Below the pieces are notes generated by a model. It was given only the letters and a program-made list of their open reading frames with translations. It was not told the DNA's origin and ran no database searches. Of a stretch of 63,404 nt of DNA, positions 37,701-46,284 are shown piece by piece. Positions within the stretch are counted from its first letter, which is position 1; every line of letters starts with the position of its first letter. Made by a program: the position numbers and the translations under genes. Source of the DNA: an uncultured Prevotella sp. (GTDB taxonomy: Bacteria; Bacteroidota; Bacteroidia; Bacteroidales; Bacteroidaceae). The stretch lies in contig CALCVP010000039.1 of assembly GCA_937907705.1 (NCBI GenBank), positions 1-63,404 on the forward strand, in the 5' to 3' direction.

Positions 37701-37870
37701 TCGCCAGTTTCGTCAACAATGTTTCCTTTGACGATTCTTCCCTGCTGAACAGCCTGGGTTGCCATTACATTGGCGCCAGCGCCAGTGGCCAAAGCGGTAA
37801 CTGGCACGCACAAAGCAGCAGAAAGGCCCAAAACGATTGACGTTCTTTGCAAATGCTTGTTTGTTCTCAT
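34709..37870 (-). CDS. SusC/RagA family TonB-dependent transporter of the pectin locus
   Basis: A 1053-aa outer-membrane transporter. After the signal peptide comes the regulatory domain (GNIVDETGEPMIGVTVLVQGAKGAAVTDLDGNFSI), the TonB-box region (LDDVVVIGYGTQKKRDLTGAI), the plug (MQSLQGRVSGLDITKESGQAGSG, SIEVLKDASSTAIYGSSGANGVILITTKGG) and the barrel ending QLVFGLNLSF. It heads the minus-strand series SusC-SusD-secreted protein-pectinase, so homogalacturonan oligosaccharides are the likely cargo. No HTCS, ECF sigma or anti-sigma gene accompanies it in this window. Confidence 0.95.
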   Translation of the reverse strand: MRTNKHLQRTSIVLGLSAALCVPVTALATGAGANVMATQAVQQGRIVKGNIVDETGEPMIGVTVLVQGAKGAAVTDLDGNFSINVPQGASLKISYTGYKDQVVKVGANNQVNVKMEPDVIGLDDVVVIGYGTQKKRDLTGAIASVKSEDITMTPAVNPMQSLQGRVSGLDITKESGQAGSGVKIQLRGNRSFSDSGTSPLFIIDGMPGDYSTLNPNDIESIEVLKDASSTAIYGSSGANGVILITTKGGKKGKLTVGMNAYFGINGWSEMPEVRQGETYIQGLRDAAINAGTYVDDENLFLSNPNYYEAYKNGKFIDWEKELLKTGTIQNYSVSLSGGTDQTKAYMSLNFSDEQGQYRDDDYKVYSTNIRIDHTVNKWLTAGIGLQGSYVHKNNPFAKLEDAMTAIPYGDLYDEYGNLTEYPIEGDANYINLLVNNKSNYRAQSQNSKLYVNPYIKITPFKNFTWESRVNGTLTYSRSNSFQGQGSYNFIKAGGNVLTDTKASISESRSYSYKWENILTYQFNIAKDHEFTVTGVTSWNHNRNDNVLSSGTGILNNSYLWYNLANAYQKSGSSSYTMSKGFGLIGRINYSYLGRYLASVSVRHDGSSRLADGHKWATYPAFALGWRISDEKFMESTRSWLDNLKLRLGYGETGSTSIINPYSSVTNLEQGYLTLGGEKITTYGYSNTVANPLLTWERSKNWNVGLDAAVLNGRIEMVLDLYNTNTEGVIWNKLLPVTLGAYNVSTQFNTNVNLAKTNNKGVEFSLNTRNIITKDFTWNSTLTFSYNKEKITKLTGTANEKVIKDDRVYAVGSPVNAYYHYKLNGIWQKDQEADAACFGQKPGSFNIDVPGLTRHQDADGSVYYTKNVDGEEKVYNAANPYEISSADMQVIGHNSPDWSLGFQNNFKYKNFDLSIYMYMRWGQMIKYSLLTDYDPTGVNNYPTYFNVWSETNPSNDFPAMNASITDKLSYYNGFAARAYVDGSFFKIKNITLGYTLPSKLCKSLGIANFRLYGTITNPLIVAKSHLLKDYDPEMNGSFNYPLTKQLVFGLNLSF

Positions 37871-38541
37871 AATTATATTACTGTGTATTAATTAATATTC
37901 ATTCAACAACTATTTCATTCATAACTGCTATGGTATGCAGACATGAAGACACGACATATTCATAATGTTCAAATAATATTTCTGAAGCCAATAGTATCAG
38001 TGTATCAATATAGGGTTATCGTCGTGTTTTTTAGCTAAGGTTTGTCAGACCTGTTTTTTGATTTGTTGTAGTCTTAGGCTTTCACTATCGACAGGTGGCT
38101 TACGCACGCCTACGTAAAATAAAAACTTTTGTTTGCAAAGATATATAACATTTTTGTTTCTTTTTATAATAAATCAAATTTTATAGGATAAGTGCGTATT
38201 TTTCATGGTACATTTAACATTATTCACGTCATATTTATATCCTTCAATGCATAAAATGCGTTTTTCTGAGCATTGGAAGGGCTTTTCCACAGATGTATCA
38301 GACATTTGCCAAGGCCCTCTGAAATACCTAAACACGATAAACATCTGCCCAAAACTCTTGTTCCCCACAACCCTATAACGCTTTTTTGCCAGCAACCTTT
38401 CATGCTGTAGTCTGTCTATATAAAAAACACTTTTTAAAATTTGACTGTTAATATTCTGTAAGTTTACTGTCAGCATCAGGTGCTCATCTACACAAAAACG
38501 GGGCATCTGTATCGCCTGTCAGCACCCTTTCGGCGTGGTAA

Positions 38542-38673
38542 CTCACCGCATCTTTTGTGCAAGAGCACTGCTTTCAGACGGCAAAACCATAGGGTCAGTA
38601 CAGCTAAAGCATAGGTTTTGGCAACTGAAAGCAGTGCTCTTGCAACGCTAAAGCAGTGCTTTAGGAAAATAAA
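38542..38673. repeat. 22-bp-period palindromic array F (6 units, nested hairpins)
   Basis: Cores at 38542 (CTCACCGCA), 38564 (AGCACTGCT), 38586 (ACCATAGGG), 38608 (AGCATAGGT), 38630 (AGCAGTGCT) and 38652 (AGCAGTGCT). 38558-38577 pairs perfectly over 20 bp with 38625-38644; inside it CAAAACC (38582) pairs with GGTTTTG (38614). The last unit is a 17-bp palindrome (38648-38664). Confidence 0.78.
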
Positions 38674-38917
38674 GCACCGACTTTTGACTGTATGCAGCAT
38701 AGATACAACTGTGGATAACTCTGTTAATATGCTGATTGATAATCATATACGCAATCATAAACTTTAACGCCTAAAACTGCGGAAATATGCTCATGATTTT
38801 TCTTCATCACAAAAAATGCGCAGTTTCAGAAAGCCATTTTTCATAAAAAGACTTAACTGAAAGAGATTGGCACGATGCATGCCGACAAATATTTACAGAC
38901 TGCCCACAAGTTACATC

Positions 38918-38948
38918 TTGCTTAAATAAAAAATAATCACTAACTTTG
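38918..38948 (+). promoter_or_regulatory. mrp promoter
   Basis: TTG at 38918-38920 and TAACTTTG at 38941-38948 with a 20-nt spacer. The leader of about 90 nt contains an 8-bp inverted repeat (38988-38995 with 39017-39024). Confidence 0.6.
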
Positions 38949-39044
38949 CAATCACAATATTATCAATACACAGAATATTTACGCAGGCTTGACAAACGAT
39001 ACAAGCAAACAACCGGTTGTCAAGTTCTGCTTAACTAAAACATT

Positions 39045-40154
39045 ATGACATTATATCCAAAACTTATTATGGATGCCTTGGCTACCGTGGTGTACCCCGG
39101 TACCAAGAAAAACCTTGTAGAAAGTGAAATGGTTGCCGACAATCTTCGCATTGACGGCATGAAAGTTTCATTCTCGCTTATCTTTCCGAGAGATACAGAC
39201 CCTTTCCTCAAGTCTACCGTCAAGGCTGCCGAAGCTGCCATACATTATCACATCAGTAAAGAGGTAGAAGTCAGCATCAGTGTAGAAAGCAAATCAAAGC
39301 CGCGCCCAGAAGTAGGCAAACTACTGCCACAAGTAAAGAATATCATAGCCGTAAGCTCTGGCAAAGGCGGCGTAGGCAAAAGCACGGTATCTGCCAATTT
39401 GGCCATTGCACTGGCAAAGTTGGGCTATAAAGTGGGTCTGCTTGATGCCGATATCTTCGGTCCTTCTATACCCAAAATGTTCCATGTGGAAGATGCACGA
39501 CCCTATGCCGTCAACAAAGACGGCAGAGACTTGATAGAACCTATCGAGAAGTATGGCATCAAGCTGCTGAGCATAGGCTTCTTTGTCAATCCTGACACAG
39601 CTACCCTATGGCGTGGCGGCATGGCATCCAATGCACTGAAGCAACTGATAGCCGATGCAGACTGGGACGACCTGGACTACTTTATACTGGATACTCCTCC
39701 CGGCACCAGCGACATTCACCTTACACTGCTGCAAACACTGGCCATTACGGGAGCCGTAATAGTAAGCACACCGCAAAAGGTGGCTTTGGCAGATGCACGT
39801 AAGGGCATAGACATGTATCAGAATGACAAGGTAAATGTGCCTATTCTCGGATTGGTGGAAAACATGGCGTGGTTTACACCTGCCGAGCTACCTGAGAACA
39901 AATACTATATTTTCGGAAAGGAAGGCTGCAAACAACTGGCACAGGAAATGAACGTTCCTCTATTGGCACAGATACCTTTGGTACAGAGTATCTGCGAAAG
40001 TGGCGATGAAGGTGAACCTGCTGCAACTAAGGTTGACACGATAACAGGACAGGCATTTGTCAATCTGGCACAATCGGTAGTAACGGTTACCAATCGCCGC
40101 AACAAGGAAAAGGCGCCAACAAAGATTGTGCAAGTAAAGAATGAACAAGCCTAA
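39045..40154 (+). CDS. mrp: Mrp/NBP35-family iron-sulfur carrier ATPase
   Basis: A 369-aa P-loop protein (also called ApbC) that carries [4Fe-4S] clusters to apo-proteins. An N-terminal DUF59-like domain (about residues 1-85) precedes the ATPase with the deviant Walker A SGKGGVGKST, switch region LLDADIFGPSIPKMF and DTPPGTSDIHLTLLQ. The CxxC motif that usually bridges the cluster after VENM is absent: the segment reads VENMAWFTPAELPENKYYIFG. I recall this form in other Bacteroidales Mrp proteins. A later start at Met9 (39069) is possible. It stands alone between two terminator or promoter regions. Confidence 0.92.
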   Translation: MTLYPKLIMDALATVVYPGTKKNLVESEMVADNLRIDGMKVSFSLIFPRDTDPFLKSTVKAAEAAIHYHISKEVEVSISVESKSKPRPEVGKLLPQVKNIIAVSSGKGGVGKSTVSANLAIALAKLGYKVGLLDADIFGPSIPKMFHVEDARPYAVNKDGRDLIEPIEKYGIKLLSIGFFVNPDTATLWRGGMASNALKQLIADADWDDLDYFILDTPPGTSDIHLTLLQTLAITGAVIVSTPQKVALADARKGIDMYQNDKVNVPILGLVENMAWFTPAELPENKYYIFGKEGCKQLAQEMNVPLLAQIPLVQSICESGDEGEPAATKVDTITGQAFVNLAQSVVTVTNRRNKEKAPTKIVQVKNEQA

Positions 40155-40175
40155 AAGGCTTGCAGCCCAAGAGGT

Positions 40176-40240
40176 TTACAGCATATAAAAAGGCAAACAG
40201 CAATGCAAATGACTGCTGTTTGCCTTTTTATATGCTGTAA
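40176..40240. terminator. Convergent terminator with 27-bp perfect stem
   Basis: 40176-40202 and 40214-40240 pair without mismatch over 27 bp around an 11-nt loop, with AAAAA and TTTTT inside the arms. It serves both mrp (plus strand) and the ABC permease gene ending at 40262 (minus strand). Confidence 0.85.
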
Positions 40241-40261
40241 GCAAAATACAGATACAAGCTT

Positions 40262-41515
40262 TTATGCTTCCGGCTGCACCTTTTGTACCCTCGCCTCCCG
40301 CTTCTCGTTGAACAGTGCTACAATGCGCTTGCGGGTAGACAGTATCTGATAGCGATACACCAAACAGGTAATAAAGAAGTAAACAGCTGTCTGTATCCAC
40401 AATGCGTGATACTCTGGCAGCACATCGCTCAGGCGTGCCCCCATCGTGTTCATGCGCACGAAGCCACGAATGCCAAAGGTAGACGGTACCAAAGAAGACA
40501 GCCACTGCCAGAAAGCAGGGATACTGCTCTGAGGCCATGACACACCTGACATAAACAAAAAGGGCACAGAGGTGAACACAACCATGAGCAAAATGTTCTC
40601 GCGGTAGCACATCATGGAGCCTATAATCATTGAAAAGAAGATGCAAGAAAGCAGATAAGGCAACATAAACACTGTAAAGTCAAACGCATGAAGCATGTTG
40701 ACAAAATGGAACAGCTTAGGAACAACCAAGCACAAATAGGCTGCTGCCACGGCATAAATCATCAAATAACACAGCGATTTGCCCAACACGATACGGAAAG
40801 TGCCGTTGGCATGCTTGCTGATAGGCACCATATAGCGAAACCTGTTCTGCTCTCTGGAGGTGCCGGCAGACATGCCTACGCCCATCAATAGCGTTTGCTG
40901 AAGTATCAGTATCAACACACCTGGAATGATAAAGTTGCCGTAACCACCTGTATTATTGAAGATAGCCACATCGTCAAAGTCAAGGGGCTTTGTGCTGATT
41001 TCATTCTCACGGTTGGTCCAGTTGCCCGCTCTCGCCACCTGAATACCCGCATTCAACTGACCTGCCACAGCTGTGGCAGTTTGGAAAATGGCTTTATAAT
41101 AGAGCATAAAGCTCATGTCGCAGTAAATGCTTAAATGGCTCTGCTCCATACGGTTGACATTGGTCTGGAAGTCGGTAGGGAAATAAAGCACGCCAAACAC
41201 CTTCTGACGGCCTATCAAATCTTTGGCTTCGTCAAGACTATTGCAGTAATAAACCACCTGTACATCTGGAGAAGCGTCAAACTGGCGCGTAAACTCGCGG
41301 CTCAAATGGCTATGGGAAGCGTCAACCACCGCTACCGGAACCTCACGCACTACCTCATTGTTATAAATCCAAGAGTAAAGCAAGGGGTAAAGCAAAGGCA
41401 CAATGATAAAGAATGTCAGCAAGCCTTGGTCCTTAAAGGTGAAACGCAACTCATCTGCCCATACATAGCAAAGGTCTTTCAAACCCATAGTTATCTGTTT
41501 CAATAATCCTAACAT
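40262..41515 (-). CDS. ABC-2 type permease (YhhJ-like), second of two
   Basis: A 417-aa inner-membrane protein of the ABC-2 (YhhJ/NodJ-like) family. An N-terminal helix (LLTFFIIVPLLYPLLYSWIYNNE) is followed by a large periplasmic domain (about residues 50-180) and five C-terminal helices (NFIIPGVLILILQQTLLMGVGMSAGTSREQNRF; MLPYLLSCIFFSMIIGSMMC). Such permeases form the inner-membrane channel of MFP-dependent exporters. It is the last gene of the TolC-HlyD-permease-permease series, 106 bp past the other permease. No ATP-binding gene is near. Cargo unknown; drug or lipid export is possible. Confidence 0.88.
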   Translation of the reverse strand: MLGLLKQITMGLKDLCYVWADELRFTFKDQGLLTFFIIVPLLYPLLYSWIYNNEVVREVPVAVVDASHSHLSREFTRQFDASPDVQVVYYCNSLDEAKDLIGRQKVFGVLYFPTDFQTNVNRMEQSHLSIYCDMSFMLYYKAIFQTATAVAGQLNAGIQVARAGNWTNRENEISTKPLDFDDVAIFNNTGGYGNFIIPGVLILILQQTLLMGVGMSAGTSREQNRFRYMVPISKHANGTFRIVLGKSLCYLMIYAVAAAYLCLVVPKLFHFVNMLHAFDFTVFMLPYLLSCIFFSMIIGSMMCYRENILLMVVFTSVPFLFMSGVSWPQSSIPAFWQWLSSLVPSTFGIRGFVRMNTMGARLSDVLPEYHALWIQTAVYFFITCLVYRYQILSTRKRIVALFNEKREARVQKVQPEA

Positions 41516-41621
41516 CGTTGTCTCTATTTAATAGGTAGACTTAAGCAACTGCGCCAACAGCAAACTATGCTTAAGCAAAAATAATCAACTCAAAATGCCT
41601 GTATCAATGTACATTATTTAG

Positions 41622-42794
41622 TTAAGGCAGGTATTCATAATTCAGCATCTGGCGCTTCAAGCGGCCCAATGACAGCAGCGGAAGCACAGAGAAAAGAACC
41701 AATGCCAATATATGCACCCACATGTAATAAAGGGGATAGCCATTGAATATGCCTAACTGGTATATCATATAGTAATGACGCAAAGGGAAAAGCTGGGCTA
41801 TACCTTGCAGCACAGGGTCCATGGCAGACACAGGAAAGGCTGTTCCTACAAAAGAAAAACTAAGCACTGCCCACAGGCTGCACATGCTCATAGACATGCG
41901 AAGCGACGGAACTATACTGGCCATAAACAGTCCAAGCCCTTGAGCTGACGTAACCATCAGCAGTCCTAACAGCAACATGATGCCGATGCCGCCAGGATGA
42001 GGAAAGTTCAACACGCCGAACACGTAATACATGTAGACGTAAACCATTGTCAGAAACACAAGGAATTGGGGTAGCATCTTGCCTATCACACCCGCCAACA
42101 TATTATTGCCCGCTGCAACAAGCCAGTCGCGTGAGCGGCCAAACTTCAGCTCTGTACCGACAGAATATGGGGTAATCAGAAGCATGAACAGCATCAGGCA
42201 GCCTGGCACCAACATGGTACTGAGGTATATGCTGTAATTAATGGAGGGGTTGTTGATAGTGTGTAAGTCTATGGTGATAGGCTGCAAGAAAGACATTACC
42301 TGCGCAGATGTGGCTCCCTTGGCTGTCAACACCGATGAACCTACGGCTGCTGAACCCAGCGTTGATATGGTCTTCAAGTCTTTAAACAGTAAAGCACCGA
42401 CCGTAAGCGATGTATAGCTGTAATAAAAAGAAATCTTCGGTTGTCTGAACGACTGCAAATCAGCAGTCGTTCCCTTTGGAATATACAAGAAAGCGTATAT
42501 CTTGTTCTGCTGTACAGCATTGCGGGCTTCAGCCACATTGTCGTAATATGCCACCACTTTCGTGGTCTGAAAGGCATCAAGTTTTCTGATCATGGCACGC
42601 GTGGCCGATGTATTGTCAAGATCAACGATACCCACTGGCATGTCGGTAGGCTGACCTTGGCTCATCAGCGAGGTGAAAAAGAGCGTAACAATGACAGGAA
42701 ACACAACCATGCAAAACAGATACATGGGGTTGTGAACCAGCAAGCCACACTCTCGGCGCGCCACATCAAGCACTTGTTTTATACTAAATGACAT
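41622..42794 (-). CDS. ABC-2 type permease, first of two
   Basis: A 390-aa inner-membrane protein with the same layout as its neighbour: an N-terminal helix (HNPMYLFCMVVFPVIVTLFFTSLMSQG), a periplasmic domain (PVGIVDLDNTSATRAMIRKLDAF is a typical start) and a C-terminal block of about five helices (MLVPGCLMLFMLLITPYSVGTELKFGRSRDW; GIMLLLGLLMVTSAQGLGLFMASIVPS). The two permeases are paralogous and probably form a heterodimer. It starts 25 bp after the HlyD gene. Confidence 0.88.
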   Translation of the reverse strand: MSFSIKQVLDVARRECGLLVHNPMYLFCMVVFPVIVTLFFTSLMSQGQPTDMPVGIVDLDNTSATRAMIRKLDAFQTTKVVAYYDNVAEARNAVQQNKIYAFLYIPKGTTADLQSFRQPKISFYYSYTSLTVGALLFKDLKTISTLGSAAVGSSVLTAKGATSAQVMSFLQPITIDLHTINNPSINYSIYLSTMLVPGCLMLFMLLITPYSVGTELKFGRSRDWLVAAGNNMLAGVIGKMLPQFLVFLTMVYVYMYYVFGVLNFPHPGGIGIMLLLGLLMVTSAQGLGLFMASIVPSLRMSMSMCSLWAVLSFSFVGTAFPVSAMDPVLQGIAQLFPLRHYYMIYQLGIFNGYPLYYMWVHILALVLFSVLPLLSLGRLKRQMLNYEYLP

Positions 42795-42819
42795 GTTTAC
42801 AACTTTATAAATGGCTTAC

Positions 42820-43815
42820 TTATTGCTTCAACACAAGCGACATGCCAGGCCTAAGTCCATCCAGTTTGCTGACAGGACGAGCCTTTACCTCAAAGGTTTT
42901 CAAGTCATACTGGCCATTGCTCTTGGTAGCTTTCCATACTGCATAGCTGCCTTCATCCTTCAAGTAGTAGACCTTCATCTTTACATCTTTGTTGAAAGCA
43001 GGGCAGAATGCGGTAAAGGTATCACCAACTTTCATGCCCGAAAGCTGGTCCTCGCGCACATTGAAAGTACCCCACAAGTCGCTCATAATAGAGATACTCA
43101 TAATGGGAGAGCCTGAACCTACCAACTCGCCTACCTTAGGATAGATGTCGCTCACTTCGCCTTCTACCTGCGCTATCTGTACTGTTTCATGTATATAAGA
43201 GTTCACTTCCTGCACAGCTCCTTTGGCACGGTTCACCTGAGCGGCAGCAGCCATTTTCTCTTCGCGGCGCGCTCCGTTCACAGCCATATCGTATTGGCTC
43301 TTTGCAGCACGTGCCTGAGCCTCCAATGCCTTATAATTGGCAAACGCTTCATCGCGCTTTTGGGCGGTCATTACACCCTCGTCATACAACCGTTGCACAC
43401 GACCATACGACTTACGGGCTATCTCCAAACCCGCATTGGCTTGTTGCCATACTTCATAAGCGCCTCTTATCTGTTCCTTACGCGCTCCATTCTCAGCCAT
43501 CTCGCTCATGGCTGAAGCTGCACTTTCTGCGCTTAATGCCTGTGTTTTCTTAGCTTCTATATCCGGACAGTCAAGAATAGCCAAGGTATCTCCAACCTTT
43601 ACATAGTCGCCTTCCTTCACTCTCAGTTCCAGAATACGGCCGGGCACCTTGCTCGACACACGATACTCTGCCACCTCAACCTCGCCTTGTATGGTCTCAG
43701 GGGTGCGCCCGAATGTGGCAAAACCTATAATGCCCACAATGATTATCACTATGGTAAAACCGAGCAATGCCAGTAAAATATTGTTAGTTTGCGAATTTTT
43801 AGCCATAATTTTCAT
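42820..43815 (-). CDS. HlyD-family membrane fusion protein
   Basis: A 331-aa periplasmic adaptor. One N-terminal membrane helix (ILLALLGFTIVIIIVGIIGFATFG) is followed by a lipoyl-like half (EVEVAEYRVSSKVPGRILELRVKEGDYVKVGDTLAILD), a helical hairpin (about residues 85-190, rich in Ala, Glu and Lys) and the second half (HETVQIAQVEGEVSDIYPKVGELVGSGSPIMSI). It bridges the permeases and TolC. The gene starts one base after the TolC stop, so translation is probably coupled; Met4 (43806) is an alternative start. Confidence 0.92.
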   Translation of the reverse strand: MKIMAKNSQTNNILLALLGFTIVIIIVGIIGFATFGRTPETIQGEVEVAEYRVSSKVPGRILELRVKEGDYVKVGDTLAILDCPDIEAKKTQALSAESAASAMSEMAENGARKEQIRGAYEVWQQANAGLEIARKSYGRVQRLYDEGVMTAQKRDEAFANYKALEAQARAAKSQYDMAVNGARREEKMAAAAQVNRAKGAVQEVNSYIHETVQIAQVEGEVSDIYPKVGELVGSGSPIMSISIMSDLWGTFNVREDQLSGMKVGDTFTAFCPAFNKDVKMKVYYLKDEGSYAVWKATKSNGQYDLKTFEVKARPVSKLDGLRPGMSLVLKQ

Positions 43816-45306
43816 TTAATAAATTAGTTCTCCAACCACTTTCTTCAAATTGATTTGTGAGAGTTTGACATCTATTTCTGCATCTATCTTCTGCGTTTGA
43901 GCCTGCATCCAAGCTGTCTGAGCTGCCATCACATCTGTTACATCCATCACTCCTTCCTTGAAACCAAGGTTTGCACAGCGCAGGTTTTCATCTGCGCTCT
44001 CCGTGTTTTTGGTGGCCATCGCCAGCTTTTTGTTAGCTTCGGCAACCTTATAGGAGCTTTGATTGACCTGCAATTCAACCTTCTCGCCTGCATCATCATA
44101 CTCCATGCGAGCTATTTGGGTAGCAATCTTGCTGGCTCTAACCTTATACGTGCCTTCAAACCAGTTCCACACAGGTACACGAACAAGGATACCAATGTTC
44201 CACATGCCAGAAAACTTGCGCTCAAAGCCATTGTACAGATTAGGATTTGACATGAGATAGCCTGCCGTAACTGCCACTTGCGGCAGATAAGCGGAACGTA
44301 CCAAGCGAGTAGATTGCTCGCTCAACTCCACCGCTTGCTTCAAAAGGCGCAACTCAGGACGGTTCTCTTTCGCTTCATCCACATTGGCATGGAGGTCTTC
44401 TTTCACTGCTACAATGGTTTCATCGTTCTCATCTTGCAGCGTAACTTGGTCACTCACAGGCATACCACACAACTGACAGAGCAGCATTTTGGCCAAAGAC
44501 ACACCGTTTTCCACCTGTGTCAGCTGCATCTCCGCTTCGTTTACCTTCACCGATACCTTCAGACCGTCAGCCCGGGTGGCCACACCTTCTTTAATCATCT
44601 TCTTCACATCCGTGTCCAACTTCTTTACAAGCGTGAGATAACTGTTGGCCAACTTCTCCTTATGCTTTAACGAAACCACCATCCAATAGGCATTGTCAAT
44701 GCTGTAAATGGTGTTTTGCGAGCTGTTTTGAATGTCTGTTGCCGCCATCTGTTCGCCAATATCTGCCATCTTGTTGGCAGCAGTAATGGCACCACCCATA
44801 AAGACTGGTTGCGTAACTACCACCGATGCAGTGAATATATTGCGCGTATTGGTGCGGAAAGCATCTTTTATCGAGTTGCCGACAGCATTGCCTGCTTGCT
44901 CTAAAGCAGGTGCGATCTTGCCTGAGAGATTGGAAAGCGCACCGGCAAATTCAGGCGACAGCAGTCCGTTTTTGACCAAATCAGCAACAGCTGCATTCAT
45001 AGCGTTGCCCACTTGCCCAACGGTATTGGTGCCAAGACCAGCCAATGCGTTTTTCTGAGAGTTGTTAAGTATGGAAATTTCCTTACTTGTCAGCTCATAG
45101 CCTCCAAGCACATCCACATGAGGAAGATACTTGGTACGAGCTGCTTTGCGCACATCCCTTGCCACATCTTGCTTCAACTTGGCTATGCCCAACTGCTTGT
45201 TGTTGCGCAAGGCCATAGCTCTACAAGTGTCGAGCGACAGCATTTGCTGCGCACAAGCGGGCAGAGCTGCCAATGCCAGCAGCGTACACATTGTTAATTT
45301 ATTCAT
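43816..45306 (-). CDS. TolC-family outer-membrane efflux protein
   Basis: A 496-aa outer-membrane channel with signal peptide (MNKLTMCTLLALAALPACA) and the two-fold repeated helical pattern of the TolC family: LDTCRAMALRNNKQLGIAKLKQDVARDVRKAARTKYLPHVDVLGGY in the first half and LKQAVELSEQSTRLVRSAYLPQVAVTAGY in the second. It starts the four-gene exporter operon (TolC, HlyD, two permeases). A long insertion around residues 80-150 (Ala- and Asn-rich, between the first strands) is unusual in size but typical of several Bacteroidota members. Confidence 0.92.
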   Translation of the reverse strand: MNKLTMCTLLALAALPACAQQMLSLDTCRAMALRNNKQLGIAKLKQDVARDVRKAARTKYLPHVDVLGGYELTSKEISILNNSQKNALAGLGTNTVGQVGNAMNAAVADLVKNGLLSPEFAGALSNLSGKIAPALEQAGNAVGNSIKDAFRTNTRNIFTASVVVTQPVFMGGAITAANKMADIGEQMAATDIQNSSQNTIYSIDNAYWMVVSLKHKEKLANSYLTLVKKLDTDVKKMIKEGVATRADGLKVSVKVNEAEMQLTQVENGVSLAKMLLCQLCGMPVSDQVTLQDENDETIVAVKEDLHANVDEAKENRPELRLLKQAVELSEQSTRLVRSAYLPQVAVTAGYLMSNPNLYNGFERKFSGMWNIGILVRVPVWNWFEGTYKVRASKIATQIARMEYDDAGEKVELQVNQSSYKVAEANKKLAMATKNTESADENLRCANLGFKEGVMDVTDVMAAQTAWMQAQTQKIDAEIDVKLSQINLKKVVGELIY

Positions 45307-45408
45307 TGCTTATGACTCTTCTTATGCCGTAGGATACTGTCAAAGGGCAGCATCTTCAAGCTATATAACTTAAATAAGATGTGGGCTTCCACGCCTCATT
45401 TATATCCA

Positions 45409-46284
45409 TTAATCATTAAATGAGAAACTACGGGAGCCTATCATGTTTCCATCACAGAAGATGCTGACATTATAGGTGCCTTGTGGCAACACTTCATTGA
45501 CATTCCAATAGAGGGTAACAGGTGTTTCATTGCCTGTATATTCTACACCTCTTTTCATGGAATAAGCCAGTGTGCGGTTTTCATAATTGAACGATCCGCC
45601 ACCTGAAAGCACTGAACCGGTAGGAGTAGTAATTCTTACATACACGGTTTTATTGCCGCTTGCTGCGGTTACGTTCTTTGCAATGGCAAAGTTTAGTTGC
45701 AGCTTCTTGCACTTCTTCAGGTTGCCTGTGGCTTTTCCCCGTTTGTTTTTAGCCATCAAGTTGATACCGGTAGCATCGAGTTGCGCTGCTATGGCAACCT
45801 GCTGCGACAGGTTCTGCTTGTCCACATTCAGCCCTTCTATCTGTCGGGTGGCCTCAGCATACTGCCCTCTCATGCGTGTATTCTCAGCCGTCAGGTTCTT
45901 GTTCAATCTGTTGAGCGAATCTATTTCAAGTACATAGCTTCGTATCACGGCACGGCATGTAGCCAATTCTTTTTTCAAGCGGGTTATTTCGCGGGCATCA
46001 GTAGCCTTTACGCTCTTCAGTTCTTTCAGCAATTGCTCTGTTTTCAACTGTTCTTGCGTGAGTTGGCTGACAATAGAATCGTTGTTGATTTGTGTCTTCA
46101 TCTCACTATATTGGTCTGCAAACTGCTGATATTCGTTTTCCATTTCCTTCTTGTCAAGCTCTGCCAAAGTGGTCATATCCTCATTAGCTTTCTTCTGCTT
46201 GTCAAGGTTTACATAGAGATAAGCTACTCCGCCAATGAGCAGCAACACTAAAACTACTAAAGGTATTAATACTTTTTTATTCAT
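45409..46284 (-). CDS. Membrane-anchored coiled-coil envelope protein
   Basis: A 291-aa protein from the start at 46284 (MNKKVL). One N-terminal membrane helix (VLIPLVVLVLLLIGGVAYLYV) is followed by about 130 residues of strongly heptad-like coiled coil rich in Glu, Lys, Gln and Leu, then a compact C-terminal beta domain (about 185-291; NLKKCKKLQLNFAIAKNVTAASGNKTVYVRITTPTGSVLSGGGSF). The shape suggests a periplasmic spacer carrying an Ig-like domain. I recognise the general Bacteroidota type but no function. It lies 100 bp upstream of the TolC operon on the same strand and may be co-transcribed with it. Confidence 0.75.
   Translation of the reverse strand: MNKKVLIPLVVLVLLLIGGVAYLYVNLDKQKKANEDMTTLAELDKKEMENEYQQFADQYSEMKTQINNDSIVSQLTQEQLKTEQLLKELKSVKATDAREITRLKKELATCRAVIRSYVLEIDSLNRLNKNLTAENTRMRGQYAEATRQIEGLNVDKQNLSQQVAIAAQLDATGINLMAKNKRGKATGNLKKCKKLQLNFAIAKNVTAASGNKTVYVRITTPTGSVLSGGGSFNYENRTLAYSMKRGVEYTGNETPVTLYWNVNEVLPQGTYNVSIFCDGNMIGSRSFSFND

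Larger units (their letters stand above)
37871..39044. other. 1.2-kb divergent intergenic stretch before the pectin locus and mrp
   Basis: No gene is called. 38136-38143 holds a minus-strand -7-like box (TATCTTTG) for the SusC gene, implying a leader of about 260 nt; the -33 box is poor. A 110-codon minus-strand frame at 38174-38506 has atypical composition and is not called. Array F covers 38542-38673. One DnaA-box sequence TGTGGATAA is at 38712-38720. The mrp promoter is at 38918-38948. Confidence 0.55.

Noticed and set aside
38174..38506. 110-codon minus-strand open frame
   Set aside because: Amino-acid composition is atypical, there is no recognised family, no RBS-like or promoter signal, and the neighbouring repeats show that this region is intergenic in character.
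38700..38760. Replication origin at the DnaA box TGTGGATAA (38712-38720)
   Set aside because: Only one perfect box was found, with looser TTTTCCACA at 38283. An origin should have several boxes and usually dnaA or rpmH nearby; neither is present.
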